A stretch of 64,000 bases of DNA from positions 186,001-250,000 of the forward strand of contig NZ_RZNH01000003.1 of the NCBI RefSeq assembly GCF_013141825.1. Direction: 5' to 3'. The position numbers were made by a program, and so were the translations under genes. The notes under the pieces are model-generated. The model made no database searches, was not told the origin of the DNA, and saw only the letters and a program-made list of their open reading frames with translations. This DNA comes from Marinifilum caeruleilacunae. Its GTDB lineage: Bacteria > Bacteroidota > Bacteroidia > Bacteroidales > Marinifilaceae. Below are positions 37,419 through 45,111 of the stretch, piece after piece (the stretch's first letter is position 1; each line of letters begins with the position of its first letter).

Positions 37419-38081
37419 ATGATCCAATCATTACAATTAAAAAAAGTAGATACACAAGAGCTAATTCTTCAATTTCAAAATATTAAGTCTTCAGAAGAAA
37501 ATCGGGATCAAGCTTTTGCAGTTTTATGTACTCGTTTTAGAGAGAGAATTCTTAATAAATGTGAGATAAGATGTAATCAATTTGGTTATAATATAACTGT
37601 TGCTGAGACAATTGCAGAAAGAACATTTTATAAATATGCTAAAAGCCCAGGGTTTGATATTACAAAATCAAAAGCTTCAAGTATTGATATTGCTTTTGAA
37701 CTGTATCTGCTTGGGATTGCTAAAAGAGAGTTAACAAATTATTTTAGAGAAGAAAAGAAGAAACTAAATGGCACTTATTATGATGGTAATGAGCAAATTA
37801 TTGAAAACTTACCTAAAGTTGACATTAGTAAAATGAATCTCAAAGCAAGAATTATGCATTTGGCTATTTTATCACTCCCTGATAAACATCGAACTATATA
37901 TCTAACATATAAATACTATGAAAAAATTGGTTGTAATTTACCAAGATCATTACTCTCTAAACTCCGTGAGCATCTAGGTGTTAGTCAAAACACTATCCGT
38001 TCATATAAAAAGGAGGCCATTGATAAAATCAATAGTTATATTGAAGTTATGGAAGCAACTAAAAACATTTCAAATGAATAA
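37419..38081 (+). CDS. Sigma-70-like (ECF-like) protein
   Basis: A 220-residue protein resembling small sigma factors. The N-terminal helical part has FAVLCTRFRERILNKCEIR and the region ELTNYFREEKKKL, corresponding to the region 2 tail. The C-terminal part has LAILSLPDKHRTIYLTYKYYEKIG and the helix-turn-helix LREHLGVSQNTIRSYKKEAIDKI, similar to region 4 with a short insertion. Its stop overlaps the start of a Panacea-domain gene by 8 nt, so the two are made together. Whether it acts as a sigma factor, an autoregulator or a toxin is open. Confidence 0.6.
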   Translation: MIQSLQLKKVDTQELILQFQNIKSSEENRDQAFAVLCTRFRERILNKCEIRCNQFGYNITVAETIAERTFYKYAKSPGFDITKSKASSIDIAFELYLLGIAKRELTNYFREEKKKLNGTYYDGNEQIIENLPKVDISKMNLKARIMHLAILSLPDKHRTIYLTYKYYEKIGCNLPRSLLSKLREHLGVSQNTIRSYKKEAIDKINSYIEVMEATKNISNE

Positions 38082-38817
38082 TTCTATTTTTGATGATTAT
38101 TGGGGAGAAATAGGAATTGATTTTCCTAAAAATGAAGCTCAATTAAATTCTTTCAATAAACAGTACTGTGATTACTCGTTTGAGGGAAATATTAATGCTA
38201 TCAATCCATCGTCAATACTCAAATCTTTAAAAAAAGAATCAAAAGTTATATCCGGTGTTGACTATCACAAAAGAACTATCCTAGCTGCTGAAATTGTTTA
38301 TCAATTACATAAGGAGTTTACGATGGGGCATTTAAAACTTCAGAAACTTATTTATTTGTGCGAACAATGCACTAATATGCAAATACACACAAATTTTTTA
38401 AAGCAAGCAATGGGTCCTTTTGATCCACATATGATGAGATCAATTGATAAACAACTTAAAAAAAACAAATGGTTTAATTTCACAAAAAATGATTTTCCTT
38501 TATATAAACCACTGGATAATATTGGAAGTCATAAAATCTGGTATGATAGATACTTTGAAGATTATTCTACTCAAATTAATTTCTTAATTGAAACCTTCCG
38601 TAAAAGTAAAAGTGACAAAGTAGAACTGGTTGCTACTATTTATGCATGCTGGCTAGAAGCAATTGACAATAATCAAATTGTTAGTGAAAATTTACTGTTA
38701 GAGAAAGTTTATAAATGGTCTAAAGAAAAAATTAAATTTCCTGCCTCAAGTATCCAAAGAGCTATAAAATGGATGGATGAAAAAGGCATCAAACCATCTG
38801 AAGAGGTAATTATCTAA
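38074..38817 (+). CDS. Panacea-domain (DUF4065, SocA-like) protein, likely antitoxin
   Basis: A 247-residue protein with the Panacea core FTMGHLKLQKLIYLCEQ ... LKQAMGPFDPHMMRSIDKQL. Panacea domains neutralise many unrelated toxins in two-gene modules, and a related domain makes SocA a proteolytic adaptor. ATG 38074 (MNNSIFDDYWGEIG) overlaps the upstream stop, fitting translational coupling; the frame opens earlier at 37978 but inside the previous gene. The unusual partner is the sigma-like protein before it. Confidence 0.8.
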   Translation: MNNSIFDDYWGEIGIDFPKNEAQLNSFNKQYCDYSFEGNINAINPSSILKSLKKESKVISGVDYHKRTILAAEIVYQLHKEFTMGHLKLQKLIYLCEQCTNMQIHTNFLKQAMGPFDPHMMRSIDKQLKKNKWFNFTKNDFPLYKPLDNIGSHKIWYDRYFEDYSTQINFLIETFRKSKSDKVELVATIYACWLEAIDNNQIVSENLLLEKVYKWSKEKIKFPASSIQRAIKWMDEKGIKPSEEVII

Positions 38818-38859
38818 CAATTTACAACAAACCTCTCCATAATTTTTGGAGGAGAAGTA

Positions 38860-39645
38860 TCATTTTTTATTATTAGCAATACAATCTTGCATAAATAACA
38901 ACAACCTTTGTTGAACATACGCAAATAGTTTATCGCCATTCTCAGTCAAATAGTCATTCACCATGATTTGATTGTAATTTTTTCCATTTATATCTTCATA
39001 AGAAAATAATGGATACCCCTCTTTCATTGTGAAGTAATTAATTAATAATCTTCCAAGCCTTTTATTTCCATCAATAAATGATTGATGCAGCCAAATAAAC
39101 TTTGCTAGTTTTACGCCTTTCATAATAGGACAACCATTCCCAGAATTAATTTCATGAATTATTTTATTCATATTCTCGTAAACATCATTTATCGAACTTA
39201 GTGGTTCGATTTTTTTAATTCCAAACTCCGGAGAATAAATAGATAGAAGATTATCAACTTGTTTTAATGAATAATTGTGTTGTTTATTTTCCTTAGCTTC
39301 AAAATAATAAACATCATCTTCCCAGAATTCCTCAAATAAAGAACCATGCATGTTAATAACCAATTCTATTGAAAATTTCTCATTTTGGTTTATAGCTTGT
39401 ATCATCCGATTTAGAGCCCTAAACATTCCTCTCTGCTCATAGATATCCCTTACTTTTATATTTTTTCCTGAAATAAGACCACTACCAAGCAATTGAATAG
39501 TTTGTTCAAGGGTTAATTTATTTCCTTCCAGACGATTTGTGCAGTTCACATATCTGCACTGCTCTAAAAATTTATCCTCCTTTGATTGTGATAAATCTAA
39601 TTTACGATATTCTTTGAAAACATTCTCTATGTCAACTGATCCCAT
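38860..39645 (-). CDS. Fic-domain protein with N-terminal inhibitory motif
   Basis: A 261-residue Fic enzyme, probably an AMP-transferase. The active-site loop HQSFIDGNKRLGRLL matches HxFx(D/E)GN(G/K)R with all residues needed for catalysis. The N-terminal CTNRLEGNKLT fits the (S/T)xxxE(G/N) inhibitory helix, so activity is probably self-restrained. The flap region EAKENKQHNYSLK precedes the core. Target unknown. ATG 39645 is preferred to a TTG at 39666. Convergent with the Panacea gene. Confidence 0.88.
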   Translation of the reverse strand: MGSVDIENVFKEYRKLDLSQSKEDKFLEQCRYVNCTNRLEGNKLTLEQTIQLLGSGLISGKNIKVRDIYEQRGMFRALNRMIQAINQNEKFSIELVINMHGSLFEEFWEDDVYYFEAKENKQHNYSLKQVDNLLSIYSPEFGIKKIEPLSSINDVYENMNKIIHEINSGNGCPIMKGVKLAKFIWLHQSFIDGNKRLGRLLINYFTMKEGYPLFSYEDINGKNYNQIMVNDYLTENGDKLFAYVQQRLLLFMQDCIANNKK

Positions 39646-39873
39646 TCTATTTTTTTCATTTAGCAATTAATTCTCTAAATTTAAGGAATTAGTACATTAA
39701 AAATTTATAGGCTTATTACACTCCTGATGTAGTTCCAATTTTGGACTATAGTTATCAACACCACTAACTCACAAAAGGATAGCTAATTAGTTAAAATAAA
39801 AGAATCATTTTCTAAGTTCGTAACTTTAAATGGAAAAATGATCTAATTATAAACTCATAAATCCAGCAAAAAG
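39646..39873. other. Intergenic region between fic and mazE-like gene
   Basis: 228 nt of AT-rich DNA that must hold divergent promoters. No consensus strong enough to assign and no coding frame seen. Confidence 0.35.
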
Positions 39874-40089
39874 ATGAAGGTAATAATAGTTAAAGGAGAT
39901 ATTAAAATAGATATTGAACTTCCAAATGAAACTTGCAATAGACTTAACTTAAGAGAAGATATTCAGTACAATTTAAATCTTAGAAATGGAGTAATTACTT
40001 TTACCCCAATTAGAAGGAGAAAGTATATATTGAAGAACCTATTAAACCAAATCAACGATTCCAATTTACATAACGATATGTTATTTTAA
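39874..40089 (+). CDS. MazE/AbrB-like antitoxin, orphan
   Basis: A 71-residue protein with the MazE pattern: a swapped-hairpin DNA-binding part (KIDIELPNETCNRLNLREDIQYNLNLRNGVITFTPIRRRK) followed by the helix YILKNLLNQI that in relatives contacts a MazF toxin. No MazF gene follows; the next frame is a zinc-ribbon microprotein. It may guard against MazF of another element or be a remnant. Confidence 0.6.
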   Translation: MKVIIVKGDIKIDIELPNETCNRLNLREDIQYNLNLRNGVITFTPIRRRKYILKNLLNQINDSNLHNDMLF

Positions 40090-40122
40090 AAAAGCTTCAG
40101 GAGTTTAAAAAATCCAGAATAT

Positions 40123-40260
40123 ATGAACAGAAAATGTCCTAAATGTGGAAGCTCTAAAATAAAAACTATTAAGCCGATTAAAATTGATCTGTTTGTGAGC
40201 TATTATTTAGTAAGTTGTGAAACTTTCGATCATGAATTTGAAATTCAAAAATCCGATTGA
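40123..40260 (+). CDS. Zinc-ribbon microprotein
   Basis: A 45-residue frame starting MNRKCPKCGSSKIKTIKP and ending FDHEFEIQKSD. One CPKC pair is followed by a single later Cys and a His (SCETFDHEF), enough for a small zinc knuckle. Located 33 nt after the MazE-like gene, on the same strand. Too short for the usual gene callers, but its composition looks coding. Function unknown. Confidence 0.5.
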   Translation: MNRKCPKCGSSKIKTIKPIKIDLFVSYYLVSCETFDHEFEIQKSD

Positions 40261-40343
40261 TTACCTTATTACGACATTTATAATAGTGCAGTTAATTATT
40301 ATAAATTTTTATTAGGTTTATTCAAATTTGTAACAATCACAAT

Positions 40344-40577
40344 ATGGAAATTACATCATATTCAGATTTCAGAAGGAATTTAAAAAATCATCTAGATGCA
40401 CTATGTGCATCCAATGCTCCCTTATATATAACTAGATCGAAAGGTGACGATATTGTTGTTATCTCTAAATCAGAATATATGAGCATCCAAGAAACAATTT
40501 ATTTGATGTCTAATCCGAGAAATGCTCAAAGATTAGCTGAATCTTTGGATGAATATCAGAAAAGAGAAATTAACTAG
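40344..40577 (+). CDS. YefM/Phd-like antitoxin, orphan
   Basis: A 77-residue protein of the Phd/YefM family: MEITSYSDFRRNLKNHLDAL is the N-terminal DNA-binding fold and ITRSKGDDIVVISKSEYMSIQETIYLM the central part, followed by the NAQRLAESLDEY toxin-binding helix. No RelE/YoeB-like toxin gene follows; the next gene is convergent and unrelated. Confidence 0.8.
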   Translation: MEITSYSDFRRNLKNHLDALCASNAPLYITRSKGDDIVVISKSEYMSIQETIYLMSNPRNAQRLAESLDEYQKREIN

Positions 40578-40578
40578 T

Positions 40579-40770
40579 TTAGTAATTACTTTTAACAATT
40601 TTATAGCCTGCCTTATCTAATTCATGATAAATATCTCTAACTATTTGGTTACATTCTTCAGGAGTTAAAACCGCAGTCATCGAAGTTTTAGCCTCATTCC
40701 ATCTCATAAGATATATTGCTTCAAACAATGCTAATTCAACCTTTTCATTTTTATCTTCACTATTTCTCAT
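40579..40770 (-). CDS. Small hypothetical protein
   Basis: A 63-residue, mostly helical protein (VELALFEAIYLMRWNEAKTS, CNQIVRDIYHELDKAGYKIV) encoded opposite and directly next to the YefM-like gene, where a toxin would be expected. No family recognised. It may be real, as it has an ATG and no low-complexity bias. Confidence 0.45.
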   Translation of the reverse strand: MRNSEDKNEKVELALFEAIYLMRWNEAKTSMTAVLTPEECNQIVRDIYHELDKAGYKIVKSNY

Positions 40771-40842
40771 CAGTCCAAATTTGTAATAATATTATTTTAC
40801 CTATTCGAAACCTTTTAAGTTTACTTTTCTTAAAATAAGTAA

Positions 40843-41757
40843 TTAAAATTGTCTCCAAAAAGTTGTATCAAACTCTTTAGTTTCAAATTCGGTTTGAATA
40901 GCTTCAGGGTATGTATCGAAAAAATCATATCCTGTTATTGCTTCAAGATAATCTATTGTAACAGTGTATTTAAATATATCCTTCTCAATATAATCATTCT
41001 TACTATCATGGTGTGGAAAATAGAATACAATCACATGTGGAAAGTCAGCACCATTCTCCATCACAACAACTTTATAGAAGTAGTCTGGAACAAAAATTGA
41101 ATTATTATCTCCAACCTTTTCAGCTTCTCTGTCATCAATTAAAATACCTCCAGAATAAACCCATACTTCATTTCCTTTAGCAACGATATCATCCTGTATC
41201 CATCTTTCAGCCTTAAACCAAACTCCACCACTACCGTTGAGTCCATAATGTAGCTGAGGCACTATATTAGACATATAGTTGCCTTCAAAAATTGTTAATT
41301 CATCGTCTATATCTGACATTTTTTTGTCAAAATTGGCATATTTCCCATCTTTATCCCTATCTCCTCCAAGAACCTTATAAGGGCAATAATGACCACGAGC
41401 ATAGTTAAAGGCTCTGAATAATCCATCATATTCATTATCCTTAACTGCATCATTAATATCGGGATCCTCGCGAAATTTCTTAAAGCGTGATTTTCGTTCT
41501 GGTGTTTTTAAGTAATCAGGAATTATATGATATACAGTATAGTTAGGGATTCTACATTCAGCATTAAAACTATTTACATAAGCAGTACGTACCAAAATTT
41601 TATTATTATCCGGTTGTCCCCATTTCATATGCTCATCATATAAGGATTTCTCTCTAATAGTAAGCTCATCGAAATACTTTTGTGCAATTGCAGTGCTTGA
41701 ATAAAACGAAGTAAAAAATACTATAAGAATATAGAACTGTTTTTTAAAAGTCTTCAT
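40843..41757 (-). CDS. Secreted DNA/RNA non-specific endonuclease
   Basis: A 304-residue protein with a signal peptide (FYILIVFFTSFYSSTAIAQ). The NUC1-type beta-beta-alpha-metal core shows the RGH box (FNYARGHYCP; the catalytic His), the NIVPQLHYGLNG metal-binding asparagine region and VWVYSGGIL. The family degrades DNA and RNA outside the cytoplasm, for nutrient use or defence against foreign DNA. Being secreted, it is unusual cargo next to intracellular defence genes. Confidence 0.82.
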   Translation of the reverse strand: MKTFKKQFYILIVFFTSFYSSTAIAQKYFDELTIREKSLYDEHMKWGQPDNNKILVRTAYVNSFNAECRIPNYTVYHIIPDYLKTPERKSRFKKFREDPDINDAVKDNEYDGLFRAFNYARGHYCPYKVLGGDRDKDGKYANFDKKMSDIDDELTIFEGNYMSNIVPQLHYGLNGSGGVWFKAERWIQDDIVAKGNEVWVYSGGILIDDREAEKVGDNNSIFVPDYFYKVVVMENGADFPHVIVFYFPHHDSKNDYIEKDIFKYTVTIDYLEAITGYDFFDTYPEAIQTEFETKEFDTTFWRQF

Positions 41758-42334
41758 GTCTTATTGATCTATTTTAGTTAATAATTATTGGCTTGCAGAT
41801 GATTAGTTCAAGTTATTTTCAATATTATGCATTTCGATATATGTAAATTAACACTCAAAACTTTTTACTTTACCGCAATATTATAGTACATAAGTTATAA
41901 CATATTTTGAGAAAAAAATATATTCCTCTTCTAATATTTTTTTTGATTATCCATATTTTAGAACTAATTACTTGAAAGAAAGTTACCGCTTTCATATTTT
42001 CCGGTAATAGACCATTCAAACTAAGCATTTTTAGTGGAATAATCAATAACTCTATTGATTTCAACATTATAGGACCAAGAGAAAGTTGGATCTGCATTTC
42101 TCGTATAATTATAAATTATAATATTTGGATGAATTGCTTCTGAATATGCTGTACCAAATTTAAAAGCCAATGATATTAGGTCCTGCATAAAATAAATGCC
42201 CCCTCTTAATTTTATCTGAAATCACTTTTTTATTTAATAAATGTTTTTAATTTTATAATGCAAAAAAAATCACAAATCTCATTAGTAATCTATTACTTAA
42301 CTCTTGCAAAGAATCCCCTTAACTTTATACAACA
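41758..42334. other. 577-bp non-coding gap with a decayed reverse-strand gene
   Basis: On the minus strand about 42173-41964 the DNA still reads AFKFGTAYSEAIHPNIIIYN, NADPTFSWSYNVEINR and, after a stop, FEWSITGKYESGNF, which looks like part of a secreted beta-rich protein. The remainder is AT-rich and contains the end-like sequence described next. Confidence 0.4.
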
Positions 42335-42345
42335 GTGCAACACAT
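42242..42345. repeat. Internal sequence resembling the left transposon end
   Basis: TGTTTTTAATTTTATAATGC followed by A-rich sequence and ACAAAT looks like the true left end (TGTTAATTTT ... ATGCTAAAAACGACAAAT). TGC repeats at 42259 and 42305 are spaced 46 nt, as at the left end (45 nt). AT richness makes chance similarity possible. It directly precedes the second tnsC-like gene. Confidence 0.35.
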
Positions 42346-43219
42346 AGATGAATCAATTAGATATATTTTAGATAAAAGTAAGGAGGATAGAATTTTCTTT
42401 TCAAAATGTGATAAATGGTTCGATTACAGGAAGGCAAGCGAAATATTTAAAATATTGGAGGACTTACTAAAACATCCACCTGTTCTCCGCATGCCAAATC
42501 TACTAATTACAGCAGAGACGAATAATGGAAAAACTGCATTAGTACGTAAGTTCTACTCAAAATATAAGCCACATGTCGAAATTGAAAATAATAGAATATC
42601 TGGAAGAGCAATATATGTGCAAGCCCCTCCAATACCAGATGAAAGAAGATTTTACAACACCTTACTTGAAGAACTAAATATTTCATACTGCATTTCAGAT
42701 AAACTCGAAAAAAAAAGAATCCAAGTTCTTAATGCTTTGCAAAACTTAGGAACGAAGATGGTTATTATTGATGAAATTCATCATATACAAGCAGGATCGC
42801 TTGTCAAACAAATAGCATTTATAAACATGCTTATAACACTATCTGATCTTCTTCAAATTGTGATAATTACAGTGGGTATTTTTGAAGCACATAGCTCTTT
42901 CGCAATTTCCTCTCAATTCTCCAATCGCTTCGATTGGATTTCTTTGCCAAAATGGGAGTTGAACGAAGACTATTTTCGACTTTTAGAAAATTTTGCAAAG
43001 TTTCTGCCTCTGCATCATCCATCAACTATACAAGATCCCAAAATAGCTTCAAAAATACTAAAAATGAGTGAGGGCACCATTGGTGAAATATCAAAAATAC
43101 TTACTATTGCGAGTATAAAAGCCATTATTTCTGAGACAGAACAAGTTGATAGTCATATTCTAGAAAATATCAATTATTTGACACCATCAAATCGGAGAGC
43201 TTATTCATCTTTTTTTTGA
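42335..43219 (+). CDS. Second TnsC/TniB-like AAA+ ATPase
   Basis: A 294-residue paralogue of TnsC (22795-23679) and of the same length. Walker A AETNNGKT (60-67) and Walker B MVIIDEIHHIQAG are intact; the shared blocks LRMPNLL, APP-PDERRFYNTLLEEL and EGTIGEISKIL are visible. Differences lie in the sensor region (TVGIFEAHSS in place of CSGTREALHA) and the C-terminal tail. The start codon is GTG. No transposase or TniQ gene accompanies it. It could be an alternative target adaptor or the relic of a second transposon. Confidence 0.88.
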   Translation: MQHIDESIRYILDKSKEDRIFFSKCDKWFDYRKASEIFKILEDLLKHPPVLRMPNLLITAETNNGKTALVRKFYSKYKPHVEIENNRISGRAIYVQAPPIPDERRFYNTLLEELNISYCISDKLEKKRIQVLNALQNLGTKMVIIDEIHHIQAGSLVKQIAFINMLITLSDLLQIVIITVGIFEAHSSFAISSQFSNRFDWISLPKWELNEDYFRLLENFAKFLPLHHPSTIQDPKIASKILKMSEGTIGEISKILTIASIKAIISETEQVDSHILENINYLTPSNRRAYSSFF

Positions 43220-43803
43220 TCAATTAGAATACTCTTTCTGTAACAATTAGTAACACCTTCACGATTTAAATATCTGTATATTGTAGCCCTAGATTTATTT
43301 AATATTTTAACGATCTTTTCAACTTCAATTCCTTTTAAATACATATTTTTGGCTTTTCGAGCTGCAACCTTATCGTAATTTCCTTTAATTCGCCCCCCTA
43401 CCACTCCTTTCAATTTAGCTTTTGCAAGACCAACTCTCGTATCCCGTAGATAAACGGAATCTTTCATATCAATAAAATTTCGGCAAATTACGAGAAATTG
43501 CCTATTTGTCTCAGTATTAAAGCATGGCTCTGAAAGACTTTTATAATGAATTCCCATTCCCTCTAATTCCAATAGAAATCGGATAAAATTAACTACTTGT
43601 ATGCCTAAACGATCATTGGAATAGACTACCAGAGTATCATCACGATAGAGAGAATCTTTAATCCTTTCCAATAAAGACCTTTCTCTTTCACCCTTTATGT
43701 AATTAAATTGAATAATTTTTTCACACCCTTCTTTTTGAAGAGCAATGATATCGTTCTCTACTTCTCCATCTTTAAAATAACTATAAGTAAAGCCTATTTT
43801 CAT
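43201..43803 (-). CDS. Serine-resolvase homologue lacking catalytic residues
   Basis: A 200-residue protein alignable along its length with the active resolvase at 33745. The start reads KIGFTYSYFKDGE, so the catalytic Ser (S9) is Tyr and R7 is Tyr. D64/R65 are kept, but the arginine at 68 is Ile and the ERxLIxERT box is KDSVYLRDT. The C-terminal helix-turn-helix (VEKIVKILNKSRATIYRYLN) is well preserved. A DNA-binding, non-recombining protein is therefore likely. Tail-to-tail with the second tnsC-like gene, 19-nt overlap. Confidence 0.75.
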   Translation of the reverse strand: MKIGFTYSYFKDGEVENDIIALQKEGCEKIIQFNYIKGERERSLLERIKDSLYRDDTLVVYSNDRLGIQVVNFIRFLLELEGMGIHYKSLSEPCFNTETNRQFLVICRNFIDMKDSVYLRDTRVGLAKAKLKGVVGGRIKGNYDKVAARKAKNMYLKGIEVEKIVKILNKSRATIYRYLNREGVTNCYRKSILIDQKKDE

Positions 43804-43859
43804 GTTTATAACTTTAAATTTAAAAAATTAAATTTTTATAAATTTGGAATATTGTTTTA

Positions 43860-43940
43860 TATCGGAGAAATGGTATTAGCATATGTTAATGTAAATTTGC
43901 AAAAGCAATTGTATTTTTGCATCTTCTAATGTAAATGACA
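43860..43940. repeat. Right transposon end
   Basis: Read inward the end begins TGTCATTTAC, with a TGCAAAAA site at 43914-43921 (minus strand), exactly 20 nt from the tip as at the left end, and a further TGCTAAT at 43875-43881. The comM frame resumes immediately outside. Confidence 0.6.
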
Positions 43941-44718
43941 CCAATGTTCCGGCAACCGAGTGAATTTTGGTGGTTTCCAATGCTTCCTGCAGACTCAAAG
44001 GCGGTAATATTCCGGGAATTCGTTTGGCCAGCATGGTTTTTCCTGCACCCGGAGGACCAATCATGATGATGTTATGCCCACCGGCTGCCGCAATTTCCAA
44101 AGCTCGTTTTACATTCTCCTGCCCCTTTACATCGGCAAAATCGTGTGGGAACTGATTCAGATGAGCGTAAAATTCGGCCCTGGTATCTACTTCGGTAGCG
44201 GGAATTTCTGCATCGCCTTTTAAAAATCCGATCACCTCGCTTATATTTTCTGCCCCATACACTTTTAGCTTGTTGACCACTGCAGCTTCGCGGGCATTTT
44301 CTTTGGGCAATATCAAGGCTTTGAATCCTTCTTCCCGGGCCTGAATGGCCATTGGCAAAACTCCTTTTATGGGCACCAAACTTCCATCCAATGACAGTTC
44401 GCCCATAATTACGAATTCCTCCAGATTCTCGCATTGCATCTGTTCAGTTGCTGTTAATATACCAATGGCAAGTGGCAAATCGTAGGCCGACCCTTCTTTT
44501 CTGATATCGGCAGGAGCCATATTGATAATGATCTTCTTCCCGGGGATTTTATAGCCGGCTTCTCTCAAAGCAGAATCGATGCGTTGCTGACTTTCCTTTA
44601 CTGCATTATCGGGCAATCCAACAATGGAAAATCGCACACCGGGAAAAACATTCACCTCAATGGTAATTGTAGTTGCATGAATGCCATAAACAGCACTTCC
44701 GTAGGTTTTAACAAGCAT
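43941..44718 (-). pseudogene. comM: yifB/comM, 5' fragment
   Basis: First 259 codons of the YifB/ComM family. MLVKTYGSAVYGIHATTITIEV is the Lon-protease-like S5 N-domain, then NIIMIGPPGAGKTMLAKRIPGILPPLS (Walker A) leads to TTKIHSVAGTL, where the island begins. In relatives the next 27 or so residues include RPFRSPHHT and a VGGG run; these are absent at both junctions. The frame runs 21 codons into the island before a stop, so a truncated product could be made. Confidence 0.92.
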
Positions 44719-45111
44719 ATATCCAGATTTTTAACAAACAAAATATTTTTGCTGAATATAACAATAATTTTTACCCTCTAAAAACATCTTATTAATTTAT
44801 AGATAAATAGATTGATGAAGCATGAAACAAAGTGCCAAATCATTTCACAAAAACTCCATCATTCAAGTCAAACCTCTTGTAATGTTTTACGAATATTATT
44901 TTGTTTAACTATATGTAATCAAATCTTTGCAATCGCAAAGCTAGCCTATCATACAGAAAGTTCATTTATTACAAATTCCACAAAACAACTTAAACTTCTC
45001 ATTTTTTATTTGTTACAAATTCTCTATTTTCTATAATTATAATTTTTAAATCTCATCTTTAAACGCTATTATTACTTATCAATATTTTTAATCAATAAAA
45101 AACCACACAAA
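44719..45111. other. Intergenic region between comM and the OmpA-family gene
   Basis: 393 nt, AT-rich. A 74-codon open frame on the plus strand has a low-complexity hydrophobic translation and is not convincing. It must contain divergent promoters for comM and the OmpA gene, but no consensus could be assigned with confidence. Confidence 0.4.

Larger units (their letters stand above)
20156..43940. mobile_element. Tn7-like transposon / genomic island inserted in yifB/comM
   Basis: Borders were set by where the comM reading frame stops and by matching ends. The left end starts TGTTA and the right end, read inward, TGTCA; both carry TGCWAAAA exactly 20 nt from the tip and another TGC copy about 45 nt further in. 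The left end encodes TnsA, TnsB, TnsC and TniQ homologues. The rest is cargo (toxin-antitoxin, RiPP, resolvase, CBASS, Panacea, Fic, nuclease), with a second TnsC-like gene at the right end. Flanking pentamers are CCACC (left) and CCAAT (right), so no exact target duplication is seen. Confidence 0.88.

Noticed and set aside
41870-42097. 75-codon reverse frame in the gap before the second tnsC
   Set aside because: Another frame of the same stretch reads as a decayed beta-rich protein, so this frame is probably chance.
44812-45036. 74-codon frame between comM and the OmpA-family gene
   Set aside because: No recognisable domain; composition fits translated AT-rich non-coding DNA.
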